Assembly (NCBI GenBank): GCA_024235255.1
Contig: JACKMT010000002.1
Coordinates: forward strand, 434,001 to 498,000
Direction of reading: 5' to 3'
DNA length: 64,000 bases
Source of the DNA: Chromatiaceae bacterium
Lineage (GTDB): Bacteria; Pseudomonadota; Gammaproteobacteria; Chromatiales; Chromatiaceae
The notes below the pieces were generated by a model, which was not told where the DNA came from, did no database searches, and saw nothing but the letters and a program-made list of their open reading frames with translations. A program made the translations under genes and the position numbers. Shown here piece by piece: positions 8,562-15,836 of this stretch. Within the stretch, counting starts at the first letter, position 1, and each line of letters begins with the position of its first letter.

Positions 8562-8954
8562 CTATCGTTTAGAATACTGCGGACGCTTACGCGCCTTGTG
8601 CAGACCTACTTTCTTGCGCTCCACGGAGCGGGCATCACGGGTAAGGTAGCCGGCCTTGCGCATGCGGCTGTGCAGGCTCTCGTCATAAATGGAAAGCGCC
8701 CTTGCAATGCCCAGGCGTATGGCACCGGCCTGTCCGGTATTACCGCCGCCGATCACCGAGATGCGAACATCCACCTTGTCCAGCACTTCGGCCACGGTCA
8801 ACGGCTGGCGCACCACCATGCGGGCGGTCTCGCGGCCAAAATATTGGTCAAGTGTCCGATTGTTTACGATGATACTGCCGTTTCCGGCACTCAGGTAGAC
8901 GCGTGCGGTGGAACTCTTGCGGCGTCCTGTTGCGTAGGTTTGGGTCTGTGCCAT
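8562..8954 (-). CDS. rpsI: 30S ribosomal protein uS9
   Basis: Small-subunit ribosomal protein contacting 16S rRNA and the P-site tRNA with its C-terminal tail. 130 residues, the same as E. coli S9. Typical start MAQTQTYATGRRKSSTARV and the conserved basic end LHKARKRPQYSKR. The frame is open to 9002, but the extra residues are encoded by the repeat upstream and the family start is at 8954. Downstream partner of rplM; petABC, which often follows in related genomes, is absent here. Confidence 0.97.
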   Translation of the reverse strand: MAQTQTYATGRRKSSTARVYLSAGNGSIIVNNRTLDQYFGRETARMVVRQPLTVAEVLDKVDVRISVIGGGNTGQAGAIRLGIARALSIYDESLHSRMRKAGYLTRDARSVERKKVGLHKARKRPQYSKR

Positions 8955-8964
8955 GTTCTCTATC

Positions 8965-9033
8965 CGGGTTCTGGGGTCTAGGTCGATTGTGGTTGTTTTC
9001 ACTAGTTCCTAGGGTCTAGTGCCTCGCACCTTA
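8965..9033. repeat. Heptad-repeat element inside the rplM-rpsI operon
   Basis: GGTTCTGGGGTCTAGGTCG (about 8967-8985) and inverted CTAGTTC, CTAGGGT, CTAGTGC, CTCGCAC (9002-9029) lie in the 81-base gap between the rplM stop and the rpsI start. TCTGGGGTCTAGGT is almost identical to the complement of the arm at 8371-8405, so the two copies are related. It begins only a few bases after the rplM stop. Confidence 0.65.
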
Positions 9034-9035
9034 GA

Positions 9036-9464
9036 TCAAATATTCAGCGGCTGCGGCTGTTGCGCTGCGTGCTTGTGCTCGGGGCCGGTGTATATCTTTA
9101 ATTTTCTGAACATCGCCCTGCCCAGCGCATTCTTTGGCAACATGCCTTTGACTGCGCTCTCCAGCACCCGCTCAGGATGTTCCGCCAACAGCTTTGCCAG
9201 GTTGATCGATTTGAGGTTGCCGATGTAACCGGTGTGGTGGTAGTACATCTTGTCCTGCATCTTATTGCCGGTAACCCTGACCTTCTCTGCATTAACAACA
9301 ACGATGTAATCGCCGGTGTCTACATGCGGTGTATATTCGGGTTTGTGCTTGCCACGCAAACGATGCGCGATCTCGCTGGCCAAGCGGCCCAGCGTTTTTT
9401 CATTGGCATCGACCAGATACCAGTCGCGGCGAACCTCGGCGGGTTTTGCGCTTACAGTCGTCAT
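9036..9464 (-). CDS. rplM: 50S ribosomal protein uL13
   Basis: Large-subunit protein needed early in 50S assembly. 142 residues, equal to E. coli L13. Motifs are SAKPAEVRRDWYLVDA, KTLGRLASEIAHRLRGKHK, and GMLPKNALGRAMFRKLKIY. The ATG at 9464 (MTTVSAKP) matches the family and follows a GGAG site 8 bases upstream; the frame is open 12 codons further. First gene of rplM-rpsI. Confidence 0.97.
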   Translation of the reverse strand: MTTVSAKPAEVRRDWYLVDANEKTLGRLASEIAHRLRGKHKPEYTPHVDTGDYIVVVNAEKVRVTGNKMQDKMYYHHTGYIGNLKSINLAKLLAEHPERVLESAVKGMLPKNALGRAMFRKLKIYTGPEHKHAAQQPQPLNI

Positions 9465-9517
9465 TGAACTCGCTCCGACGGAGAATCCAAGTAAAATCAC
9501 TCGAAAAAAGAGCGCGA

Positions 9518-9546
9518 ATGTTATCGGACACAGCGCCGGATAGCAA
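9518..9546 (-). promoter_or_regulatory. Candidate promoter of rplM-rpsI
   Basis: Minus strand: -35 TTGCTA (9541-9546), 17-base spacer, -10 TAACAT (9518-9523), placing transcription start about 45 bases before the rplM ATG. Four of six matches in each hexamer, so moderate support only. Confidence 0.45.
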
Positions 9547-9563
9547 GCCCTATTCGATAATAA

Positions 9564-9645
9564 AGGTACTGAGTTCGAGGTACTAGGTTCTATATGAAGA
9601 GATCGTAGACCCCATGCCCTGTATTTCCTCGGCTCTCGGTCCTGG
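9564..9645. repeat. Heptad-repeat element between rplM and glcF
   Basis: AGGTACT, GAGTTCG, AGGTACT, AGGTTCT (9564-9591) are followed by a degenerate inverted run (TAGACCC, CATGCCC, TGTATTT, CCTCGGC, TCTCGGT; about 9606-9640). It lies behind the rplM promoter, in the divergent space before the glcF-like gene. Confidence 0.55.
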
Positions 9646-9716
9646 TAAATTTTGCGTACTTACCCGCTTTGCGAGAGAATCGCGGCCATTGGCTTTTCCA
9701 AACTCCCCACCATCAA

Positions 9717-10910
9717 GTGAACCCGAAACAGATACTTACCGAGGCCGACCGTTGCGTCAAATGCGGACTCTGCCTGCCCCACTGCCCGACTTACCGGCTC
9801 ACCAGGGACGAAGGCGACTCGCCGCGCGGCCGAGTCTCACTGATGCAGGCACTGGTCAGCGGGTCGCTGGAAAGCCCCGGCCTGTACCGCCACCTGGATC
9901 GCTGCCTCGGCTGCCTGGCATGCGAATCAGCCTGCCCCTCCGGCGTAAAATACGGCACGCTGATCGATGCGGTTCGTGCGCTGCAGCCCGATCGGATCTC
10001 TTGGTTTCGGCGCTACCGTCTCCATCTGATCTCCCGCCTGCCGTACCTGAAAGGCAGCCGCTCTCTGCTCAGGCTCTACCAGCAATCCGGGTTACGGCGC
10101 AGCATGCGAAAACTGGGCGGCAGCGGTTTTCGGCGACTGGACGACCTGCTGCCCGCGTTAGCCAAGAACTCTCGTCTGGTGCCGCTTTACCGGCCCAACA
10201 ATACCGCGCGTGGACGGGTCGCTCTCTTCACCGGTTGCATTGGCCAAATCACCGACCGGCCGGCGTTGCTCGCTGCTGTCAGGCTGTTGACCCGAATCGG
10301 CTTCGAGGTATGCGTGCCTGCGAAACAAACCTGTTGCGGTGCACTGCACCAGCACAACGGCGAGCCTGCTGTCGCCAGGCGGCTGGCCGCTGCAAACCGC
10401 CGGGCATTCAATGCACTTGAGCTGGATGCGATTGTCCATGTCGCCAGCGGCTGCGGCGTGCAACTGCTCGAATATGAACGGCTTGGAGAAAAGCTGAATG
10501 CTCCGGTCAAGGATATCTGTACTTTTCTCACCGCTACCGGATTGGTGGAGGAGCTACGTTTCTCAGCCCTGCAGCGCAGGGTGTTGCTGCATCACCCCTG
10601 CTCCTCCCGGCGAATTCCGGGCGCCGCTGCCGGCGCTGCCAGGCTGCTTGACAGGATACCCGGCATCGAGCTTCAGGCGCTCCCGGATACGGGCTGCTGC
10701 GGCGCAGCCGGCAGTTACCTGCTGCTGCAGCCGGAGATGGCAGATCAGCTGCGCCAAGGTGTGGTTGATCAGGTAGGACAACATGCATGCGACATACTGG
10801 CCACCAGCAACACCGGCTGCGCACTGCATTTGGCGGCTGGTTTGAGGGCTCCAAACCACGGCGTCGAAGTGATGCATCCGGTACAGCTGCTGGCCCGGCA
10901 ACTGCAATAA
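9717..10910 (+). CDS. glcF: GlcF-type Fe-S subunit (glycolate/lactate oxidase family)
   Basis: Iron-sulfur electron-transfer subunit, normally partner of the flavoprotein GlcD in oxidising glycolate to glyoxylate. 397 residues from the GTG at 9717 (upstream codons match nothing known). Two 4Fe-4S motifs, CVKCGLCLPHCP and CLGCLACESACP, are followed by two CCG (DUF224) domains with TCCGALHQHNG and GCCGAAGSY. No glcD or glcE lies next to it, so the flavin partner must be elsewhere or different. A role in photorespiratory glycolate removal would suit an autotroph, but this is inference. Confidence 0.87.
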   Translation: MNPKQILTEADRCVKCGLCLPHCPTYRLTRDEGDSPRGRVSLMQALVSGSLESPGLYRHLDRCLGCLACESACPSGVKYGTLIDAVRALQPDRISWFRRYRLHLISRLPYLKGSRSLLRLYQQSGLRRSMRKLGGSGFRRLDDLLPALAKNSRLVPLYRPNNTARGRVALFTGCIGQITDRPALLAAVRLLTRIGFEVCVPAKQTCCGALHQHNGEPAVARRLAAANRRAFNALELDAIVHVASGCGVQLLEYERLGEKLNAPVKDICTFLTATGLVEELRFSALQRRVLLHHPCSSRRIPGAAAGAARLLDRIPGIELQALPDTGCCGAAGSYLLLQPEMADQLRQGVVDQVGQHACDILATSNTGCALHLAAGLRAPNHGVEVMHPVQLLARQLQ

Positions 10911-10974
10911 AACCAACTCATAGTCCCCTGCAGCCGCTTCACGCCTTCCGCCGGATCGCTTATGCTTGATGCCC

Positions 10975-11619
10975 ATGGAACAGAGAAACTACACAACCGT
11001 TGACCGAATATTGATCGGCCTTGATCAGGCACTGGATACGCTGCTCGGCAAGCCCCACGTGACCGAGAGACCCAATCCTGCCGCCGCTCTGACGGAAGTT
11101 GAGCTTAGTCCGGAGCAAAAACTGCGCGTCGCGCGACTGCTGCGCGTAGATCACACGGGCGAGGTTTGCGCCCAGGCGCTCTACCAGGGACAGGCGTTGA
11201 CCGCCCGGCTGCCCGCAGTGAGAGAGAGCATGCAACGCGCTGCCCGGGAAGAGAGTGATCACCTGGATTGGTGCCACACCCGTCTAGCGGAATTGCACAA
11301 CCGGCGCAGCCTGCTCAATCCCATCTGGTACGCGGGCTCGTTCGCCATCGGAGCAGCCGCCGGATTGGCCGGGGACAAATGGAGTCTGGGATTCATTGCG
11401 GAGACCGAACGCCAGGTTTGCGCGCATATCGATGGCCACCTGCGGCAGATACCCATGGCCGACCGGAAAAGCCGCGCCATTCTGGAGCAGATGAGAAAGG
11501 ACGAACAGCAGCACGCCGATGTCGCCGTCAAAGGCGGCGGCGCACCTTTGCCGGGGCCAGTAAAGATGGCCATGCGCCTGACCGCAAAACTGATGACGAA
11601 GTCAACCTACTGGTTGTAG
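10975..11619 (+). CDS. coq7: Demethoxyubiquinone hydroxylase Coq7
   Basis: Di-iron monooxygenase adding the last hydroxyl group in ubiquinone synthesis. 214 residues; carboxylate-bridged iron ligands are visible as RVDHTGEVCAQ, REESDHLDWC, ETERQVCAHID and DEQQHADVA. The end MTKSTYWL matches Pseudomonas Coq7 (MTKSTYRI). The ATG at 10975 (MEQRNYTTVDRIL) aligns best with homologues; ATG at 10969 is possible. It converges on the DUF885 gene with a 13-base tail overlap. Coq7 rather than UbiF points to aerobic quinone synthesis of the Pseudomonas/Chromatiales type. Confidence 0.95.
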   Translation: MEQRNYTTVDRILIGLDQALDTLLGKPHVTERPNPAAALTEVELSPEQKLRVARLLRVDHTGEVCAQALYQGQALTARLPAVRESMQRAAREESDHLDWCHTRLAELHNRRSLLNPIWYAGSFAIGAAAGLAGDKWSLGFIAETERQVCAHIDGHLRQIPMADRKSRAILEQMRKDEQQHADVAVKGGGAPLPGPVKMAMRLTAKLMTKSTYWL

Positions 11620-13232
11620 AGCTGCGCCTCTACCCAGGCCCACGCCTGCGCCCCGAAAACCCGGCGTATGACCAGAGGCATGGCAATGCTTCCCTGGGCG
11701 AGCAGCAGTGCATGAAAATCGGCCGGTGGGAGATCACCACGGTCTGACTGCCACTGCCGGAGTGTTTCGAGCTGCTTCCATGCCAACACGCCGGCTAGAT
11801 GCTGGGTCGGATGGCGCGTGAGCGACAACAGATCCCGCGCAGCCTCCTCCGCGCTCTGTCCAGGCAGCGCCTGCAACTGCAACAACGCCCCGGCAGTGGC
11901 CATGCCGTGTACATGCATCTCAATATCCAGCACCGCCAGCAACGACCTGCGCAGGCGCTCCTGCAATCGGTACAGTGCATATTCGGGCTCAGGGAAAAAT
12001 CCCAACTCATGCATCAGCTGTTCAGCGTAGAGCGACCAGCCAACCTGTTGACTCGACGAATGGTTCACACGTCTTACCAGCGTACCTGCAAGACGACTGG
12101 CCGCTGCCGCCTGCATATGGCGGCCGGGCCACGCATTGTGAACACACCAGGCTGTCAGCCGCTCCGGCGTGTCGGCGCTGCCACCTGACAGCGCCTGCTC
12201 CAGGTAGAGTACGCCGGGCGAGCCGCCGCCTCCGGGGAGGGGCGCTCGATAAACCGGGGCGCACTCGAGCTGACACTCTTCCGGCGCCTGCCGCAGTTCG
12301 AGACTCGCGGAGTCAGGCATGACAAACTGACCCGATTGCGTCAGCAGGCCGTGGATCTCAAGTTGACGGCGGCGGACATACTGCAGCTTTGCGTCATGCT
12401 GCAATGGGTCTCTTCGGCTCAGTTTTTCCAGCCAGGCGCGCGGGTCGCTGCTTCCACACTGCTCGAGCGACAGCACCCCCAGTTCGGCTCGGGTCGCCTG
12501 GTAAATTTGCCGCGCCAATTCAAGCGGCGCATCCAGACGATCCGGCAGGTGGTGCCTGAGCCGCAGCTGCTCCCGAAAACGCTGTTCTCCGCATACCGCG
12601 GTCCCTTCCGCGGCAGGCGCAATATCCTCCCGCAGAAACTTGAGATAGTCAGCGACAGCCTGCGCCACCTGTTCGCAAAGCGCCCGCAAATCGGCGGTGG
12701 TATCGTCCTTATCGCTTAACTGCCTGAGAAAAGCTACGCCATCATCCCCCACCCGCAGTGCCACATCGACCCAGATGCGGGGAATAAAACCGGGGAACTC
12801 GGCCAGCACCGAGCGTGCCTGACTCAGAAAAGAGGGAATGCCCTTCAGGCAGGCTTCCAGCGCAGCCTGCCCTTCGCCACCGGCGTCCAGCAGCAACCGA
12901 CAAATGGTCTGAAACGGCATGAATGCCAGCGGATCCCGATGCCGCCAGTCGCGCTTCAGTATCGCCTGGTATTCGTCCCGGCAAGCGCCGAACAGCAGTT
13001 CCAGATCAATCTGTTCGGCTGGCGCAAGCGCGTGGAAGTCAATCTCTTCCAAGCCGACAATAGTGCTCTCCAGCCAAGAGCCCAACGCACCGACGTCGTC
13101 ATCACGCACCGCAGGCAGAGTGCCGGCATAGCCCGAAACACCCGCCTTCAACACGGCGGCCGGGTGGAATCGGAACCAAACCGAATAAAACTCCCTGATC
13201 AGGGCTTGCAGATTTTCAGATGCCGATCCCAT
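11607..13232 (-). CDS. DUF885-family protein with degenerate metal-site motifs
   Basis: 541 residues, mostly helical, no signal peptide. The C-terminal half carries the DUF885 landmarks in altered form: HNAWPGRHMQ where the family usually has HE-x-YPGHH-x-Q, and VGWSLYAEQLMHE where EGWALYxE is usual. The glutamate after the first histidine and the one before GW are therefore missing. DUF885 members are thought to be zinc-dependent hydrolases; this copy may be inactive or changed in function. Its start overlaps the OsmC stop (TAATG), so the two are probably co-translated. Family assignment rests on these motifs and on length. Confidence 0.7.
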   Translation of the reverse strand: MGSASENLQALIREFYSVWFRFHPAAVLKAGVSGYAGTLPAVRDDDVGALGSWLESTIVGLEEIDFHALAPAEQIDLELLFGACRDEYQAILKRDWRHRDPLAFMPFQTICRLLLDAGGEGQAALEACLKGIPSFLSQARSVLAEFPGFIPRIWVDVALRVGDDGVAFLRQLSDKDDTTADLRALCEQVAQAVADYLKFLREDIAPAAEGTAVCGEQRFREQLRLRHHLPDRLDAPLELARQIYQATRAELGVLSLEQCGSSDPRAWLEKLSRRDPLQHDAKLQYVRRRQLEIHGLLTQSGQFVMPDSASLELRQAPEECQLECAPVYRAPLPGGGGSPGVLYLEQALSGGSADTPERLTAWCVHNAWPGRHMQAAAASRLAGTLVRRVNHSSSQQVGWSLYAEQLMHELGFFPEPEYALYRLQERLRRSLLAVLDIEMHVHGMATAGALLQLQALPGQSAEEAARDLLSLTRHPTQHLAGVLAWKQLETLRQWQSDRGDLPPADFHALLLAQGSIAMPLVIRRVFGAQAWAWVEAQLYNQ

Positions 13233-13648
13233 TAGACAGCCCTGATCTCAAAATCGTGGGTGACTTCAGCCGTCTTAGCCAGCATCACGGAGGCTGAGCA
13301 ATACTTCTCTGCGCTCAATTCAACCGCCCGGGCGACCGCTTTTTCGCTGAGTCCGACGCCTGTCAATACGAAATGAACATGTATCTTGGTGAATACTTTG
13401 GGCTCGCTGTTGGCGCGCTCGGCCTCAAGTTCAACCTCGCAGGAACTCACCGGATGGCGCCCTTTCCGCAAAATATGCACCACGTCTATCTGCGCGCAGC
13501 CGCCTAGCCCAAGCAGCAGCATCTCCATCGGACGAATGCCGAGATTTCTTCCGCCATGCTCCGGCGGCCCATCCATAACCAGCGCATGCCCGCTGCCGGA
13601 TTCACCCACCATCATCATCTTTTCCACCCACTTTACCCGTGCTTTCAT
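13232..13648 (-). CDS. yhfA: OsmC-family protein, YhfA type
   Basis: 138-residue OsmC-fold protein; the superfamily reduces organic peroxides with two cysteines. Both are present (GLGGCAQIDVV and AEKYCSASVML). The start MKARVKWVEKM and the segments RPMEMLLLGLGGC and ARAVELSAEKYC match E. coli YhfA closely. The ATG at 13648 follows GAGGATG; the frame is open 13 codons further up. Divergent from crp, the same neighbourhood as in E. coli. The cellular role of YhfA is not established. Confidence 0.9.
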   Translation of the reverse strand: MKARVKWVEKMMMVGESGSGHALVMDGPPEHGGRNLGIRPMEMLLLGLGGCAQIDVVHILRKGRHPVSSCEVELEAERANSEPKVFTKIHVHFVLTGVGLSEKAVARAVELSAEKYCSASVMLAKTAEVTHDFEIRAV

Positions 13649-13752
13649 CACATCCTCGCCAATTTTAAATCGCCCGCAGACTATCATAGATCGACAACCG
13701 GCGGCTCCTTGCCTAAAATCTGCTGTGTGCGAGCATTTAACAGAGAGTTGAC

Positions 13753-14412
13753 ATGAGTATTATCAAACTCCCGGAACAGGAACCTCAGTTTCTGCAGCCC
13801 CTACTCTCTTTTTGTCATCGAAGACGCTACCCCGCTAAAACCGATATCGTTCACCCAGGCGATAATGCCGATACGCTGTTCTACCTGGTAGATGGCTCTG
13901 TCGCAATCATTATCGAAGATGAAGAGGGCAAAGAGATCATCTTAACCTATCTCAACAAAGGTGAGTTTATCGGTGAAATGGGACTGTTCACCGCCCAGGC
14001 CCAGCCCAGCCGCAGCGTGCTGGTTCGCACCCGCTCCTCCTGCATGCTGGCGGAGATCAGTTATGCACGACTGGAGCAGCTGTTCGATACCGACCTGAAG
14101 CCGTACGTTAAGGAGATGTTGTATGCGATGGGCGCGCAGCTGACTCAACGCTTGTTGCACACCAGCCGTAAAGTCGGACACCTGGCTTTCCTCGACGTCA
14201 CCGGGCGCATTGCCGGCACACTGCTCGATTTGTGCAAACAGCCGGACTCGATGACGCACCCGGACGGCATGCAAATCCGCATCACCAGACAGGAGATAGG
14301 CCGCATTGTCGGCTGCTCCAGAGAGATGGCCGGCCGAGTGTTAAAAAACCTGGAGGAACAGGGCTTGATCGACGTAAAGGGCAAAACTATCGTGGTATTC
14401 GGTACCCGTTAA
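13753..14412 (+). CDS. crp: cAMP receptor protein family regulator Crp/Vfr
   Basis: Global transcription regulator, 219 residues. The N-terminal cyclic-nucleotide domain has GEFIGEMGLF and the phosphate-binding RSVLVRTRSSC. The C-terminal winged helix-turn-helix is ITRQEIGRIVGCSREMAGRVLKNL, almost identical in its recognition helix to E. coli Crp, and the end GKTIVVFGTR is also conserved. It probably binds TGTGA-N6-TCACA sites. Start supported by GAGAG upstream. The long divergent space with yhfA is conserved in Gammaproteobacteria. Confidence 0.96.
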   Translation: MSIIKLPEQEPQFLQPLLSFCHRRRYPAKTDIVHPGDNADTLFYLVDGSVAIIIEDEEGKEIILTYLNKGEFIGEMGLFTAQAQPSRSVLVRTRSSCMLAEISYARLEQLFDTDLKPYVKEMLYAMGAQLTQRLLHTSRKVGHLAFLDVTGRIAGTLLDLCKQPDSMTHPDGMQIRITRQEIGRIVGCSREMAGRVLKNLEEQGLIDVKGKTIVVFGTR

Positions 14413-14430
14413 CCGCCTGGCACGTATCTT

Positions 14431-15390
14431 TCAGCGGGACGATTTTTCCGCTTTCAAATCATCCGCAGTACCGAATGTCCGATCGGGTCCGGCCGATATC
14501 AGGGTATAACGCTGTTCCGTGGTAACATATCGGAACGGGGTCCCCCAACCATCCTTCATCTCCTCCGATGCGATCCCCAGATCCTGCTGCATACGCGCCA
14601 TAGTGACCTGAGACGGATCGAAGCCGGCGCCATACTGAATCATCCAGATCTTCACCGAACGAGCCAGCAAATCGAGCCGTTGCCTGGTTTTCGCCGCTTT
14701 AGAATCGGTCTCACGCGCCGCTTCCAAAACCGGCGTTTGTACTGTGACTGGCTGTTGTGGAGCGAGTGAAGGCCCACCTAAAAAGCTCAGACCGGCCCAC
14801 ACCGCTGCGCCAAGCAACACCACCGCGCCAACCGCGACCAGCAGCGCGCGCTGCCGCCCGCTACCCAGGGAACCTGAAACAGCGCTGTCATCTTCTTTAA
14901 CCGCTGCAACCGGCCCATTCCGACCGGATCGGTGCGCACGTTTCCGATCCGCCGGCAGCTCATGCGAAATTGCCTTTGCTGATTCAATCCCGGTTTGGAG
15001 CGGAGACTTGTCTTCGGGCACCACCTCTTCCCGATCAGGCGCATCTATCGGTAAGGGGATCTCTTCCAGTGCCATGACCGGTGGGTCAATCTCCAGTTCC
15101 AGCTTCGCCGACAGCTCGATACTCGCTGCGATTGTCTGCTGCTCGCCATGCTGGCTTATACAGGGTGTGACTTCACATTGAGCACCGCAGGCAATCACCT
15201 TACCCATCAGGTGTACCGCCTTCTCTTTGTCAAACTCCCGCTTGATGCGTGATGGCTTTCCCCGCAGCAGATTGCGCGCATTTTTCCTGGGTATCCTTAA
15301 CAGGCGGGCCAATGCCGCAGCGACCGCTTCCGTCCGGTAGCCGTCCAGCGGTCTGCCGGTCAGATCCAGAAAATATTTTTCCCCACTCAT
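14431..15390 (-). CDS. Membrane protein with N-terminal cytoplasmic module and GspG-like C-terminal domain
   Basis: 319 residues, no named family recognised. Residues 1-75 form a small basic module (FLDLTGRPLDGY, LRGKPSRIKREFDKEKA, ACGAQCEV). Residues 80-185 are acidic and low in complexity. One transmembrane helix lies at about 188-208 (ALLVAVGAVVLLGAAVWAG). The periplasmic part ends DGWGTPFRYV...YTLISAGPDRTFGTADDL, which resembles the C-terminal motif of type II secretion pseudopilin GspG (DPWGxPY...SxGxDGxxGTxDDI). There is no pilin leader peptide. The start overlaps the nfeD stop, so it is in the qmcA-nfeD operon. Confidence 0.75.
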   Translation of the reverse strand: MSGEKYFLDLTGRPLDGYRTEAVAAALARLLRIPRKNARNLLRGKPSRIKREFDKEKAVHLMGKVIACGAQCEVTPCISQHGEQQTIAASIELSAKLELEIDPPVMALEEIPLPIDAPDREEVVPEDKSPLQTGIESAKAISHELPADRKRAHRSGRNGPVAAVKEDDSAVSGSLGSGRQRALLVAVGAVVLLGAAVWAGLSFLGGPSLAPQQPVTVQTPVLEAARETDSKAAKTRQRLDLLARSVKIWMIQYGAGFDPSQVTMARMQQDLGIASEEMKDGWGTPFRYVTTEQRYTLISAGPDRTFGTADDLKAEKSSR

Positions 15391-15836
15391 CCGGCGTCGT
15401 TCTCCACCTTCAGCACCACCCCGTCGACACCGACCACTCTTATCCTGGTGCCGGCAATGCAGTCCTCGCCCTCAATTTTCCAGGTGCTGTCGTCGACGCG
15501 GATCTTACCCAGACCGTTGACGATCGGTTCATCCAGTGTAAACGTCCGGCCGATGTACTGCTCGCCTCGCCGGTTCAGCCGCGGTTGATCGGTTTCAGTC
15601 GGGTGCCGGTCGAGCAGCAGGCGCCAGAGGACTACGCTGGCGACGCTTACCAGCGCAAACAACAGCAACTGGTACTCCCACCCAAGGTCCGGAAACAGCA
15701 GCATCACCAGCCCTACCGCAGCGGCTGCAACACCCATCCAGATAAAGAACACGCCGGGCGAAAAGGTCTCCAGGATGATCAACACGACACTCAGCACCCA
15801 CCAGTGCCAGTAGACGGCGTTCTCCAGCCACTCCAT
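15387..15836 (-). CDS. nfeD: NfeD-family membrane protein
   Basis: 149 residues: two or three membrane helices (about residues 12-75) followed by a cytoplasmic OB-fold domain (EQYIGRTFTLDEPIVNGLGKIRVDD...IRVVGVDGVVLKVE). NfeD proteins work with stomatin-like SPFH proteins in membrane microdomains, and the partner qmcA lies directly upstream with its stop sharing the nfeD start base. The E. coli counterpart is the qmcA-ybbJ pair. Confidence 0.92.
   Translation of the reverse strand: MEWLENAVYWHWWVLSVVLIILETFSPGVFFIWMGVAAAAVGLVMLLFPDLGWEYQLLLFALVSVASVVLWRLLLDRHPTETDQPRLNRRGEQYIGRTFTLDEPIVNGLGKIRVDDSTWKIEGEDCIAGTRIRVVGVDGVVLKVENDAG

Noticed and set aside
8211..9645. CRISPR array
   Set aside because: Period is 7 bases with degenerate units and no spacers; there are no cas genes.
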